Part shown: positions 1 through 8,151 of the stretch, piece by piece | How positions within the stretch are numbered: position 1 is the first letter of the stretch | Layout of the letters: each line of letters begins with the position of its first letter | Source: Propionibacteriaceae bacterium AM104-82 | Lineage (GTDB): Bacteria; Actinomycetota; Actinomycetes; Propionibacteriales; Propionibacteriaceae | Assembly (NCBI GenBank): GCA_027658995.1 | Contig: JAQDQK010000012.1 | Location: forward strand, 49,262 to 113,261 | Length of the DNA stretch: 64,000 bases | Direction: 5' to 3' | Translations under genes and position numbers: made by a program | The notes under the pieces: model-generated | Seen by the model: only the letters and a program-made list of their open reading frames with translations | What the model was told of the DNA's origin: nothing | Databases searched by the model: none

Positions 1-598
1 GCTGCAGCAGGGTCCAGCCCTCTGCCCCGGACAGCGAGAGCGGCGCCTTGCCGGTCGCGTCGATCCTGGTGAACGCGTCGGTCAGTTCGGTCAGCGTGGT
101 GGGCAGTTGCGTGACGCCGGCGGCCTCGAAGACGTCCTTGTTATAGAACAGGCCGAACGAGCTCAGCGCGTCAGCCCCCGGGTAGGAGTAGATCTTGCCG
201 TCCTCGGAGCGCATCGACTCGAGCACGCTCTCCGCCATCCGGGACGCGAAGAGCGACTCGTCCGCTGCGAGCATGATGGCGGCCTTGTCCTCGACGGAGT
301 CCTGGCCCGCGTAGATGTCGATGCCCTCGCCGCCCTGCAGGCGGGCGCGGACGGTCGAGTCGTACTGCTCGTCGGGGATGGCCTGCAGTTCGACGGTGTT
401 GCCGGTCTTGGCCTCCCAGGCGTCGATGTTGGCGGTCAGCGCGCCGAGCTTCGTCCAACTACTCGGCACGACGTAGACGATGGTCGAGCCGGAGCCGCCG
501 TCCCCGGCGGGCGCGGTGTCGGAGCCGCAGGCGCTCAGCAGCAGGGCGCCGACGCTGGCGAGCCCGATGGCGGCGCGGAGGAATCGACTGTGATTCAT
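1..598 (-). CDS. ABC transporter sugar-binding lipoprotein, partial (C-terminus beyond the left edge)
   Basis: Extracellular solute-binding protein, family 1 type, that would deliver a sugar or oligosaccharide to an ABC permease outside the window. The first 199 residues are visible. They begin with a basic, hydrophobic signal peptide and a lipobox (LLSAC, Cys at about residue 24), then a Gly/Ser-rich linker, then typical family-1 text such as VVPSSWTKLG, IDAWEAKTG and FGLFYNKDVFEAAG. The ATG at 598 is preceded by a purine-rich AAAGGA ribosome site. It lies 215 bp downstream of the ROK regulator on the same strand, which suggests ROK control. The substrate cannot be read from the sequence. 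The gene is cut by the window edge, not broken. Confidence 0.88.
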   Translation of the reverse strand, partial: MNHSRFLRAAIGLASVGALLLSACGSDTAPAGDGGSGSTIVYVVPSSWTKLGALTANIDAWEAKTGNTVELQAIPDEQYDSTVRARLQGGEGIDIYAGQDSVEDKAAIMLAADESLFASRMAESVLESMRSEDGKIYSYPGADALSSFGLFYNKDVFEAAGVTQLPTTLTELTDAFTRIDATGKAPLSLSGAEGWTLLQ

Positions 599-813
599 GG
601 GGTTTCCTTTCCAGGGATTCTGGGGTGGTTCGGGACGCGGGCGCGTCTGAGACACGGATGGACGATGTCGTCCTCCGCTTGCGGTCATGGGTGCGGCGAG
701 GTGTTCGCCGGTCGGGCGCGGGGCGCCGTGGCCGTCCCGGCTGATCCGGGGGCCTTGAGGAGAGGCGTTGCCTCTGCGGGTGTCGCTAGGTCGGCTGAGC
801 CGTCACCGGTTCG
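599..813. other. Intergenic region between ROK regulator and sugar-binding protein
   Basis: 215 bp, GC-rich. It must hold the ribosome site of the binding protein (AAAGGA just upstream of 598) and probably the promoter and operator of the sugar ABC operon. I see no clear -10/-35 pair and no convincing palindrome. Confidence 0.4.
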
Positions 814-1995
814 CTATCTGGTGTCCTTTCCCGATTCTGGAGTCTCTGCCTGGGCGCGCTCGGCGTCCAGGAGGCGGAAGGCCGCGTGGCCCTCGCCGAA
901 GATGCGGTCGGACAACTGCTCGAGCGCCACCATCGCGACGCCGAGCGCCGGGGCCGCCACACCGAGCCGGGCCCGCTCGATCCGGGTGCCTGCGGGCGTC
1001 AGGACAGCATGGGTCGCGGCGCGCTCCACGAGCGAGCAGACGAGGTCGCTCTCGACCGCCTCACCGAAGAGCAGCAGCGCCTCGGGGTCGATCGCGACCA
1101 CCAGGTGCGCCAGTTGCTCGCCCGCCGCCTCGGCGAACTGTTCGAGCAGCGCAAGTTCGGCCGGGTCGCCGTCCTCGGCGGCCGCGACGCTCGCCCGGAA
1201 CTCCGGGAGCGAAGGCCAGCGTTCGCGGAAGTCGGCGCGGTGCGTCGAACGGAGCCGGTACAGATCGCCCGCCGCTCCGTGCCTGCCGCGCTGCAGGGCG
1301 CCGTCGGTCAGTATCCCGGAGGCGACCTGGTGCCACACGAGGGCGAGCACCATGTCTGCGGGGGCGCCGCCCAACCGGTTCTCGGCGAGGGCCGCGGCGT
1401 TCAGGTCGTTCTCGAGCGCAACGGGAACGCCGAAGACGCCCTCCAGCGCCTCGCGGACGTTGACCCCGTTCCACTCGGGAAAGACCATCGACAGCGTCAT
1501 CAGCCCGTTGGCGTCGGGACGGCCGGGGACCGCTGCGCCGACCGCGCGGAGGGCTCCCAGCCCTGCGTTGCGGCCGAGCAGTTCGGCGACCTGGGCGCGC
1601 AACCGTTCGAGGCGCCGGGCGATGGGGAGGGTGTGGTCCTCGGGGAAGTCGGCCCGGTCGACGACGGCGCCGTTGAGGTTGGCGACCACGATCCGGTTCG
1701 TGTGGCGCCCCAGGTCGACCCCGACGACCGCGCCGGAGTCGTCGCGCACCGCATACCTGGTGGCGGGGCGGCCGGTGCTCTGCCCGCGCTTCTGGAGCGG
1801 CGCCTCCTCGCGGACGAGGCCGAGGCCGATCAGGTCGGGGATCCGCTTGGACACGGCGGGCCGGGACAGGCCGACGGCGGTGGCGAGGTCGGCGACCGTG
1901 CTTGCCCCCGCGTCGCGGAGGTGCCCGAAGCAGCGGGCGACGTTGTCGAGGCGCAGTGCGTCCAGACGCTCGGCGTGCGCCATCTGGTCCGTCAT
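814..1995 (-). CDS. ROK family transcriptional regulator
   Basis: About 393 residues. The N-terminal 80 residues form a MarR-like winged helix (DNVARCFGHLRDAG, then VADLATAVGLSRPAVSKRI, a clear recognition helix). The rest is a sugar-kinase-like ROK domain with the phosphate loop VVGVDLGRHTNR, an ENDLNAAALAE motif and GRHGAAGDLYRL. Active ROK proteins carry a zinc-binding CxCGxxGCxE motif after the last segment. It is absent here, which fits a regulator without kinase activity. The start at 1995 has an excellent GAGGAGG site 6 bases upstream; the longer GTG start at 2031 lacks one. The downstream sugar-binding lipoprotein is the likely target. The effector sugar is unknown. Confidence 0.88.
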   Translation of the reverse strand: MTDQMAHAERLDALRLDNVARCFGHLRDAGASTVADLATAVGLSRPAVSKRIPDLIGLGLVREEAPLQKRGQSTGRPATRYAVRDDSGAVVGVDLGRHTNRIVVANLNGAVVDRADFPEDHTLPIARRLERLRAQVAELLGRNAGLGALRAVGAAVPGRPDANGLMTLSMVFPEWNGVNVREALEGVFGVPVALENDLNAAALAENRLGGAPADMVLALVWHQVASGILTDGALQRGRHGAAGDLYRLRSTHRADFRERWPSLPEFRASVAAAEDGDPAELALLEQFAEAAGEQLAHLVVAIDPEALLLFGEAVESDLVCSLVERAATHAVLTPAGTRIERARLGVAAPALGVAMVALEQLSDRIFGEGHAAFRLLDAERAQAETPESGKDTR

Positions 1996-2069
1996 CTCGT
2001 TCCTCCTCGACGGTGGGGCGGTGTGCACCAAGTCAAGGCCATCCCCGATCTATTTGTCAACTCTGTTTC

Positions 2070-2082
2070 GGAATTGAATTTC
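2070..2082. promoter_or_regulatory. AT-rich quasi-palindrome upstream of the ROK gene, possible operator
   Basis: GGAATTGAATTTC is symmetrical at 10 of 12 paired positions and lies in a locally AT-rich patch about 75 bp upstream of the ROK start. ROK regulators often bind AT-rich palindromes in their own control region. The assignment is inference from position and symmetry only. Confidence 0.3.
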
Positions 2083-2109
2083 ATCGGCATTCGAGGCGCC
2101 CGGAACGCG

Positions 2110-2143
2110 CGACTGCCCCACGCCTTCCGGCGCGGGGCAGTCG
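2110..2143 (-). terminator. Hairpin downstream of the DUF2277 gene
   Basis: A strong stem: CGACTGCCCC pairs with GGGGCAGTCG, and inside it CGCC pairs with GGCG across a TTCC loop with one A/C mismatch. It lies 22 bp past the DUF2277 stop and upstream of the ROK gene, so it probably separates the two units. Confidence 0.65.
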
Positions 2144-2165
2144 TCTGGGCTCTGTCGGGAGCCGC

Positions 2166-2441
2166 TCAGGAGGCGTCGGCGAAGCGCTTGGCGGAGCGCT
2201 CCTTCGCCTTGGCGGCCTCGACCTCGCGGTCCTTGGGCGGGGCGGTCGTGACCAGGTCCTCGAGCAGGTGGGCCGTGATGTGGGCGATCTCCTCGACGGC
2301 GCGGTTGAAGACGGCCTCGTTTGCCTTGCTCGGCTTGGTCGCGCCCGCGACCTTGCGGACGTATTGCAGCGCCGCGGCGTGCACCTCGTCCGAGGTGGCG
2401 GGCGGCTCGAAGTTGTTCAGCGGGCGAATGTTGCGGCACAT
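2166..2441 (-). CDS. DUF2277 family protein
   Basis: 91 residues, the usual length of this small conserved actinobacterial family. The signature text is intact: MCRNIRPLNNFEPPAT at the N-terminus, ALQYVRKVAG in the middle and VTTAPPKDREVEAAKA near the C-terminus. It is soluble, mostly helical, and its function is unknown. The start has no Shine-Dalgarno site but has TAGGCT exactly 7 bases upstream of the ATG, so translation is probably leaderless. It follows the MgtC-like gene on the same strand by 43 bp but may have its own promoter. Confidence 0.88.
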   Translation of the reverse strand: MCRNIRPLNNFEPPATSDEVHAAALQYVRKVAGATKPSKANEAVFNRAVEEIAHITAHLLEDLVTTAPPKDREVEAAKAKERSAKRFADAS

Positions 2442-2448
2442 GCCGACA

Positions 2449-2454
2449 AGCCTA
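2449..2454 (-). promoter_or_regulatory. -10 element of the DUF2277 gene (leaderless)
   Basis: TAGGCT on the minus strand, ending 7 bases before the ATG at 2441. A TANNNT hexamer at this distance puts the transcription start on or next to the start codon. Confidence 0.5.
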
Positions 2455-2484
2455 CGCAGCGATCCGGCGGTGTCCAGGGCCCCG

Positions 2485-3201
2485 CTAGAGCTCGTCGGGG
2501 TCGGGGCGACCCTGTTCGACGCCCACCACGTCGGGCAGGTCCATCAGTTGGGCCATCACGTCGCGCAACTGCGGGCCGCCCTGGAAGCGCATCTCGGCGA
2601 GGATCACGGTCGCGCCGTCCTCGTCGTGCTTCTGCCTAGTGTTGAGCAGCGTGGTGCGACATCCCATCGCGGTGGCCTCCTCCAGGATGGTGCGCAGCGC
2701 GCCGCGCCCGTCGGTGTAGGTCACCACCACCGAGGCGCGGTCGCCCTTCTGCGGCAGCAGCCGGGCAAGGGGCGGGATGGCGAGCGCCGCGATGAAGTGC
2801 AGGACGGTGGCGAGCACTGCGAGGGGGATCAGGCCGGAGCCGCAGGCCATCCCGATCGCTGCGGCGAGCCAGATCGACGCCGCGGTCGTCAGGCCGCGCA
2901 CCACGTCGCGGTTGACGAAGATCAGGCCAGCGCCGAGGAAGCCGATGCCGCTGACGATCTGGGCCGCGATGCGCGACGGGTCGCGGGTCACGTGGTACTC
3001 GGCGAGGTAGACGAAGCCCTCCACCGAGATCAGCGTGAAGACGCAGCTTCCCAGGCCGACGAGGGCGTGGGTCTTGATGCCCGCCGACTTGTGCTGGAAC
3101 TGCCGCTCCATCCCGATGATGGCGCACAGCACGAACGCCAGCGAGGCGAGCAGCACCTGGACCGGGACCTGGTTCCAGTCGAAGAGCCCAACGTCGCCCA
3201 C
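2485..3201 (-). CDS. MgtC/SapB family membrane protein
   Basis: 238 residues. The N-terminal 150 residues hold about four to five membrane segments with MgtC-family text: LCAIIGMERQFQHKSAGIKTH, LVGLGSCVFTL, GIGFLGAGLIF, VRGLTTAASIWLAAAIGMA. A cytoplasmic ACT-like domain of about 80 residues follows (ASVVVTYTDGRG onward). In pathogens MgtC supports growth at low magnesium and modulates the F-ATPase; the role of environmental homologues is not settled. The start is GTG at 3201, with AGGAGG 6 bases upstream. It sits upstream of the DUF2277 gene on the same strand, with no sign of a shared function. Confidence 0.9.
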   Translation of the reverse strand: MGDVGLFDWNQVPVQVLLASLAFVLCAIIGMERQFQHKSAGIKTHALVGLGSCVFTLISVEGFVYLAEYHVTRDPSRIAAQIVSGIGFLGAGLIFVNRDVVRGLTTAASIWLAAAIGMACGSGLIPLAVLATVLHFIAALAIPPLARLLPQKGDRASVVVTYTDGRGALRTILEEATAMGCRTTLLNTRQKHDEDGATVILAEMRFQGGPQLRDVMAQLMDLPDVVGVEQGRPDPDEL

Positions 3202-3281
3202 CTAAGCCTCCTGATTTTCCGCGGGCCGCTGCCCGCTCGCCGTCGAGTGGGACCAACTAAACCACGTGGGGACGCGGCGCG

Positions 3282-4802
3282 TCATCGGGCATCGTCACGC
3301 GGCGGGCGGCACCAGTTGACCTCCGCGGCGGTCAGCCGGTCGAGGTGGCGGCCCAGGGACGCGACGCTGCCCGTCTCGGCCGGGTCGCCGGCCCACAACT
3401 GCTGCGCGACCGAGGCGCCGCGCGGCCACAGGTTGTACTCGGCGCGCGCCCAGGTGGGGATGTACTCGGTCCACAACTGGAACTGCCCGCCGAGCAGGGC
3501 ACCCGGACCCTCGACCTCGCGCAGCACCTGCGTCAGTTCGGCGACGCGCTCCTGGCTGGTGGGGCCGTTGATGGCGAGCGGCTGTTCGGGGCCCTCGTAC
3601 TGGCTGTAGTCGAAGTAGGTGAACTCCACGGGCGCGGCGATCACGTCGTGGCCTGCTGCGGACGCGCGGGCGACGGCTTCGCGGTTACGCCACGCCATCA
3701 CGACGGTGCCTTCGGGGGCGCCGCCGTCGAGGACCTCGTCCCAGGCGATCACCTGGCGGCCTGCGGAGGTGACGTGTTCGCACATCTCGCGCTCGAACCA
3801 GGCCTGGGCGGAGGCCGCGTCGGTCGCACCGATGCCCGCCATCGTCTCGGTGGAGGCCGGGTCCTCGAACCATTCGGTGCCGGGGCACTCGTCGCCGCCG
3901 ATGTGGATGGGCGAGCCGGGGAACAGGTCCATGGCCGCGTCGAGGGCGTCGCGGCAGAACTGCAGCGAGGCCTCGTCGAGGCGCAGCACGTGCTCCGAGA
4001 TGGCGAAGGAGGTGCGCGGGTGGCGCACGTGGTCGCAGGCGCCGAACTCGGGGTAGGCGGCCACGACGGCCTCCATGTGGCCGGGCATGTCGATCTCGGG
4101 GACGACCATGATGCCGAGCCGCTCTGCCGCGGCGACCAGGCGGCGCAGGTCGTCCTCGGAGTAGGACCCGCCGTGCGGGCGGCCGTCGTGCTCGAGGACG
4201 TCGCCGGGCTGGGTGTGATGGCCCAGCATGGTGCCGGGCCGCCAGGCGGCGACCTCCGCGAGGCGCGGGTACTTGGCGACGGGGAGGCGCCAGCCCTGGT
4301 CGTCGGTCAGGTGCAGGTGCAGCACGTTGAGCTTGTGCATGGCCATCACGTCGAGGTGGCGCAGCAGCGCCTCGATCGGGAAGAAGTGCCGCACGACGTC
4401 GATGTGCGAGCCGCGCCATCCGTAGGTGGGCGCGTCGAGGATCTCGACGTGCGGGACGCGCAGGTCGCCCGGCTGCATCGGGCCGGGGCCGTGCACCTGG
4501 ACGGGGAGCAGTTGCAGAAGCGTCTGCACCGCCCAGCCCGCTCCCCTGTCGTCGGAGGAGGCGATCCGGACGCCCTCGCCGTCGACGGTGAGGCGGTAGG
4601 CCTCCGCGCCGAGCGACCCGTCCCGGACGAGGTCGACGCCGGGGCCCTCGCCGTCGGCGTCGATGGTCAGGCCGGCCGCGATGTTCAGTCGCTCGGAGAG
4701 CACCCCTGCCGCTGGTCCGCCTCCCCTCACGGGCAGCGGATTGGGAAGCAGGAACTCGCCGTCGTTCCACTCCACCTGGGTCGGGGTCGGCAACAGCCTC
4801 AT
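3282..4802 (-). CDS. Beta-N-acetylhexosaminidase, glycoside hydrolase family 20
   Basis: About 506 residues. It releases terminal GlcNAc/GalNAc from chitooligosaccharides, glycans or peptidoglycan fragments by substrate-assisted catalysis. The N-terminal 130 residues form the GH20b domain. The catalytic barrel shows LHLHLTDDQGWRL, VVPEIDMPGHMEA and HIGGDECPGTEW, whose Asp-Glu pair is the catalytic couple. No signal peptide is visible, so it is probably cytosolic and acts on imported fragments. The start at 4802 has GAGGAAG upstream; a 49-residue Arg-rich upstream extension is rejected as non-coding. The gene is divergent from the thiamine operon. Confidence 0.93.
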   Translation of the reverse strand: MRLLPTPTQVEWNDGEFLLPNPLPVRGGGPAAGVLSERLNIAAGLTIDADGEGPGVDLVRDGSLGAEAYRLTVDGEGVRIASSDDRGAGWAVQTLLQLLPVQVHGPGPMQPGDLRVPHVEILDAPTYGWRGSHIDVVRHFFPIEALLRHLDVMAMHKLNVLHLHLTDDQGWRLPVAKYPRLAEVAAWRPGTMLGHHTQPGDVLEHDGRPHGGSYSEDDLRRLVAAAERLGIMVVPEIDMPGHMEAVVAAYPEFGACDHVRHPRTSFAISEHVLRLDEASLQFCRDALDAAMDLFPGSPIHIGGDECPGTEWFEDPASTETMAGIGATDAASAQAWFEREMCEHVTSAGRQVIAWDEVLDGGAPEGTVVMAWRNREAVARASAAGHDVIAAPVEFTYFDYSQYEGPEQPLAINGPTSQERVAELTQVLREVEGPGALLGGQFQLWTEYIPTWARAEYNLWPRGASVAQQLWAGDPAETGSVASLGRHLDRLTAAEVNWCRPPRDDAR

Positions 4803-4965
4803 CGCTACTTCCTCACGTTCTCGGGCGCTCGTCGTCGACCTGTGCACCGACGAAAATCCCACCCTACGCAGTCGCGGTGACGGGCGCCTTCGGGGCCCCG
4901 GCACCCGCCGAAATGGACGACGGCGCTGAGCGCATCGACGCGGGCGCACGCGGGAGATGCCCTGC

Positions 4966-4971
4966 TACGCT
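4966..4971 (+). promoter_or_regulatory. Probable -10 element of the thiM operon
   Basis: TACGCT lies just upstream of the TPP riboswitch, so transcription would start near 4978 at the base of the aptamer. No good -35 is visible. Confidence 0.4.
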
Positions 4972-4973
4972 GG

Positions 4974-5050
4974 GCGGCGCCGGGGTGCCCTGCTGGAGGG
5001 CTGAGATCACACCCGCAATACCTGATCTAGGTCGTGCTAGCGAAGGGAGC
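4974..5050 (+). ncRNA. TPP riboswitch (THI element)
   Basis: The conserved blocks occur in order and at normal spacing: GGGGTGCC near 4982, GGCTGAGATCACACCC at 4999-5014, ACCTGATCTAGGTCGTGCTAGCG at 5020-5042, and AAGGGA at 5043-5048. It binds thiamine pyrophosphate and lowers expression of the downstream salvage genes. The final AAGGGAG doubles as the ribosome site for the thiM GTG start at 5055. No separate terminator hairpin lies between aptamer and gene, so control is probably at translation initiation. Confidence 0.95.
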
Positions 5051-5054
5051 ACCT

Positions 5055-5861
5055 GTGAACCAGGTCACCGCCGTCCTCAACGAAGTCCGCGCCAGCAGCC
5101 CGCTGGTCCACTGCATCACCAACACCGTCGTCCCGGAGATCACCGCGAACGTGCTGCTCTCCGTCGGCGCCGCGCCCGCCATGATCGACCTGCCGGAGGA
5201 GGCGGAGATCTTCGCCGGGGTGGCCTCCGCGCTGCTGATCAACCTCGGCAACGGCTCGAGCGAGCAGCACCGGGCGATGCCGCTTGCCGCCGCCTCCGCC
5301 GCCGCGAACGACCGGCCGTGGGTGCTCGACCCGGTCGCCGTCGGGGCACTGCCCGTGCGGACAACGCTCGCCCGCGAACTCCTCGAACTGACCCCTGCCG
5401 CCGTCCGCGGCAACCCGTCCGAGATCCTCGGCCTCGCCGGAGAGTCGGCGGGCGGCCGCGGGGTCGACTCCACCGACGCCGTCGAGGACGCGCTTGCCAC
5501 CGCCCGCGGGCTCGCGGCGCGCGTCGGCACCGTCGTCGCCGTCTCCGGCCCGGTCGACCTGATCGTCTCCGCCGACCGCACCACCCGCGTCACGGGAGGC
5601 AGCGACCTGATGCCGCTGGTGATCGGCACCGGGTGCTCCCTGGGCGCGACCGTCGCGGCCTGCCTCGGCGCGGCCCTCCCCGCAGGGCTGGACCGCCACG
5701 ACGCCGTGGTCGCGGCGCACGCGCTGTTCGCGGCGGCGGGCACGGTCGCGGCCCGCGAGGCGAGCGCGCCGGGATCGTTCAGGACGGCGTGGATCGACGC
5801 GCTGTACCGGCTGACGCCCGACGAGATCGTCGCCCTCGTCACGACCCAGGACGCCGAATGA
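5055..5861 (+). CDS. thiM: Hydroxyethylthiazole kinase
   Basis: 268 residues. It phosphorylates 4-methyl-5-(2-hydroxyethyl)thiazole, salvaging the thiazole half of thiamine. Family text is intact: PLVHCITNTVV, NVLLSVGAAPAM, PWVLDPVAVGA, a GNPSEIL motif and the C-terminal ATP-site loop GTGCSLGATVAA. I chose GTG 5055 because the riboswitch ribosome site lies 6-8 bases upstream; an in-frame GTG at 5034 is inside the aptamer. Its stop overlaps the thiE start (ATGA). First gene of a four-gene overlapping operon. Confidence 0.96.
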   Translation: MNQVTAVLNEVRASSPLVHCITNTVVPEITANVLLSVGAAPAMIDLPEEAEIFAGVASALLINLGNGSSEQHRAMPLAAASAAANDRPWVLDPVAVGALPVRTTLARELLELTPAAVRGNPSEILGLAGESAGGRGVDSTDAVEDALATARGLAARVGTVVAVSGPVDLIVSADRTTRVTGGSDLMPLVIGTGCSLGATVAACLGAALPAGLDRHDAVVAAHALFAAAGTVAAREASAPGSFRTAWIDALYRLTPDEIVALVTTQDAE

Positions 5862-6535
5862 AGGCCCGCGACGACGTCGCACGGGCCGTCGACTGGCGCC
5901 TCTACTACGTCACGGACACCGCGCTGAGCGGCGGCCCCGACCAGGTCGCCCCGATCGTCGAGCAGGCCGTCCTCGGCGGCGCCGGGGTCGTCCAGGTGCG
6001 CGACAAGCACCTCGACGACGACGCGTTCGCCGAGTTGACCCGCTCCGTGATGGGCGCGGTCGACCGCGCCTTCGACGCCACAGGCAGGCGCGCGGCCATC
6101 TTCGTCAACGACCGGTTGAGCGTCGCCGAGCGCTTCGGGCTGCACTTCCACCAGGGGCAGTCCGACGGCGACATCCACGCCACCCGCGACCTGCTCGGCG
6201 AGGACGCCCTGATCGGGCTGTCGATCTCGACCGTGGCCCAACTGCTCACCGAACTGGCCGACCCGACAGCAGACGTGCTCGGCCTGTCGCCCATCTGGGC
6301 GACCCCCACCAAGACCGACACCGACGCGGCCCTCGGCCTCGACGGCGCCCGCGGGCTGATCGCGCTGAACGGGGGCCAGTGCCCCACCGTCGGGATCGGC
6401 GGCATCAACGCCTCCAACGCCCGCGACGTGATCGACACGGGCGTCGACGGCATCTGCGTCGTCTCCGCCATCGCCGCGGCGCCCGATCCCCGCGCCGCCG
6501 CGGCCGAACTACTGTCCATCTGGAGCCCCCGATGA
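5858..6535 (+). CDS. thiE: Thiamine-phosphate synthase
   Basis: 225 residues. It joins HMP-PP and thiazole phosphate into thiamine phosphate. A TIM-barrel protein with family motifs VVQVRDKHLDDD, IFVNDRLSVAERFG, the phosphate-binding stretch LSPIWATPTKTDTDAALG and VGIGGINASNARDV. The ATG at 5858 overlaps the thiM stop and the TGA overlaps the thiD start, so the three are translationally coupled. Controlled by the upstream TPP riboswitch. Confidence 0.96.
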   Translation: MKARDDVARAVDWRLYYVTDTALSGGPDQVAPIVEQAVLGGAGVVQVRDKHLDDDAFAELTRSVMGAVDRAFDATGRRAAIFVNDRLSVAERFGLHFHQGQSDGDIHATRDLLGEDALIGLSISTVAQLLTELADPTADVLGLSPIWATPTKTDTDAALGLDGARGLIALNGGQCPTVGIGGINASNARDVIDTGVDGICVVSAIAAAPDPRAAAAELLSIWSPR

Positions 6536-7386
6536 ATCCCCGAATCGTATTGTCCATCGCCGGATCCGACCCGAGCGGAGGCGCCGGCATCCAGGCCGAC
6601 CTCAAGACCTTCGCCGCGCTCGGCGTCTACGGCGCCGCGGCGCTGGCCGGCCTGACCGTGCAGAACACGCAGGGCGTGCGGGCCGCGTTCCCCGTCGACC
6701 CGTCCCTGGTGCGCGAGCAGGTCGAGGCCGTCATCGACGACCTGCCGGTGGCCGCGACCAAGCTCGGCATGCTCTCCAACGCCGAGGTCGTCAAGGCGGT
6801 CGCCTCGCTGATCGAGGACCGCCGCGCCGACTTCGGCGTCATCGTCCTCGACCCGGTGATGGTGGCCACCTCCGGAGACAAACTGCTCCAGGACGAGGCC
6901 ATCCACACCGTCCGCACCCGGCTGCTCCCGCTGGCCGACGTGATCACCCCCAACCTGCCGGAGGCCGGGGTGCTGCTCGAAGCGGCCCCCGCGGCCGACA
7001 CCGACCAGCAGGCGGCACACGCGCTTGCCCTGCGCGACCTCGGCGCCCGCGCCGTCCTCGTCAAGGGCGGCCACCTCGACGCGGACGAACTGACCGACGT
7101 CTACGCCAGCGCCGAGGGCCTCGCGCTGCTCAGCGGCCCGCGCATCCGCACCCGCAACACGCACGGCACGGGCTGCACGCTCAGTTCCGCGATCGCCGCC
7201 AAGGCGGCCCTGAACGGCGAGACCATCGCCTCCGGCGTCTCGCTCGCCACCGTCGAGCAGGCCCGCGACTACCTGCAGCGCGCCATCCAGGCGGGCGCCG
7301 ACTGGGCGCTAAGCCGCACCCCGGAGACCGGACACGGCCCCGTCGACCACCTGGTCGGCCCGCACGACAGGGGGGTCGCGCTGTGA
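6532..7386 (+). CDS. thiD: Hydroxymethylpyrimidine / phosphomethylpyrimidine kinase
   Basis: 284 residues. It phosphorylates HMP and HMP-P, supplying HMP-PP to ThiE. Ribokinase fold with SIAGSDPSGGAGIQADLK at the N-terminus, DPVMVATSGDKLL, TPNLPEAGVLL and the anion-hole motif NTHGTGCTLSSAIAA. It starts inside the thiE stop (ATGA) and ends inside the tenA start (GTGA). There is no fused ThiE or TenA domain, unlike some homologues. Confidence 0.96.
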   Translation: MNPRIVLSIAGSDPSGGAGIQADLKTFAALGVYGAAALAGLTVQNTQGVRAAFPVDPSLVREQVEAVIDDLPVAATKLGMLSNAEVVKAVASLIEDRRADFGVIVLDPVMVATSGDKLLQDEAIHTVRTRLLPLADVITPNLPEAGVLLEAAPAADTDQQAAHALALRDLGARAVLVKGGHLDADELTDVYASAEGLALLSGPRIRTRNTHGTGCTLSSAIAAKAALNGETIASGVSLATVEQARDYLQRAIQAGADWALSRTPETGHGPVDHLVGPHDRGVAL

Positions 7387-8069
7387 CGTGGACCACGAGG
7401 CAGTTCAGTTCCCGGGTGTGGGCGGAGACCGCGGGGCTGCGCCGCGACATTGACGCGCTGCCCCTGCTCACCGAACTCGCGGACGGGACGCTCGAGCCGC
7501 ACCGCTTCGCCGAGTACCTCGCGCAGGACGACTTCTACCTGCGCGGCTACGCGAGGGCCCTCGCGCTGCTCGCAAGCAGGGCCCCGACCGCCGAGTCGGC
7601 CGCGTTCTGGGCGGCAGGCGCAAGCGGTGCGGTCGCCGCAGAGGTGGAGATGCACGCCGCGCTGCTGGGCGACGACCGGCTCGCGTCCCTCCCCCGGCCC
7701 GCGGCCGCCTCGCCGACGACCCGCGCCTACGTCTCGATGCTGCAGGCAAGCGTCGCCTACGAGCCCTACGCCGTCGGGGTCGCCGCCGTGCTGCCCTGCT
7801 ACTGGGTCTACGCCGACGTCGGCCAACGGCTCGCCGCGACCGGCGCCCTGGTCGACGGGCACCCCTACAGCGCCTGGGTCGCGGCCTACGACGACCCGGT
7901 CTTCAGGGACTCCGCCGTCACCGCCATCGCCCTGATGGATGATGCGGCGGAGGCTGCAGACGATGCGACACGCGCGGCGATGGCCGAGGCCTTCGCCGCG
8001 GCCACCTGGTACGAGGGGCAGTTCTGGCAGCGCTCCTACGAGCTGGAGACCTGGCCAACCATCGATTGA
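7383..8069 (+). CDS. tenA: TenA family aminopyrimidine aminohydrolase (thiaminase II)
   Basis: 228 residues, all-helical TenA fold. TenA hydrolyses aminopyrimidine breakdown products of thiamine to recover HMP. The catalytic Cys is in VLPCYWVYADVG, and the C-terminal FWQRSYELETW carries the conserved Glu region. The GTG start overlaps the thiD stop. Together thiM, thiE, thiD and tenA form a complete salvage set with no de novo genes (thiC, thiG) in this stretch. Confidence 0.92.
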   Translation: MTWTTRQFSSRVWAETAGLRRDIDALPLLTELADGTLEPHRFAEYLAQDDFYLRGYARALALLASRAPTAESAAFWAAGASGAVAAEVEMHAALLGDDRLASLPRPAAASPTTRAYVSMLQASVAYEPYAVGVAAVLPCYWVYADVGQRLAATGALVDGHPYSAWVAAYDDPVFRDSAVTAIALMDDAAEAADDATRAAMAEAFAAATWYEGQFWQRSYELETWPTID

Positions 8070-8138
8070 TCGGCGGGAGGACCTGTCCGAAACCGGCGCT
8101 ATCCGGGGCCGGTGTGGACCAAATTGGATCGTGCCAAT

Positions 8139-8144
8139 TACCCT
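8139..8144 (+). promoter_or_regulatory. -10 element of glgP (leaderless)
   Basis: TACCCT lies 7 bases before the glgP ATG at 8152. There is no convincing Shine-Dalgarno site, so the transcript is probably leaderless. Confidence 0.45.
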
Positions 8145-8151
8145 TGGGACC

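Noticed and set aside
2032..2060. TTGACA on the minus strand upstream of the ROK gene as a -35
   Set aside because: No TANNNT-like -10 lies 16-19 bases downstream, so a promoter cannot be placed with confidence.
886..3609. 907-residue plus-strand open frame
   Set aside because: Runs across three real minus-strand genes (ROK, DUF2277, MgtC) and ends within a fourth (GH20); composition is that of a shadow frame.
3282..4949. Longer N-terminus for the hexosaminidase
   Set aside because: The added 49 residues are Arg-rich, unlike the family, and the ATG at 4802 has a good ribosome site.
5034..5054. GTG at 5034 as the thiM start
   Set aside because: It lies inside the TPP aptamer with no ribosome site; GTG 5055 is correctly spaced after AAGGGAG.
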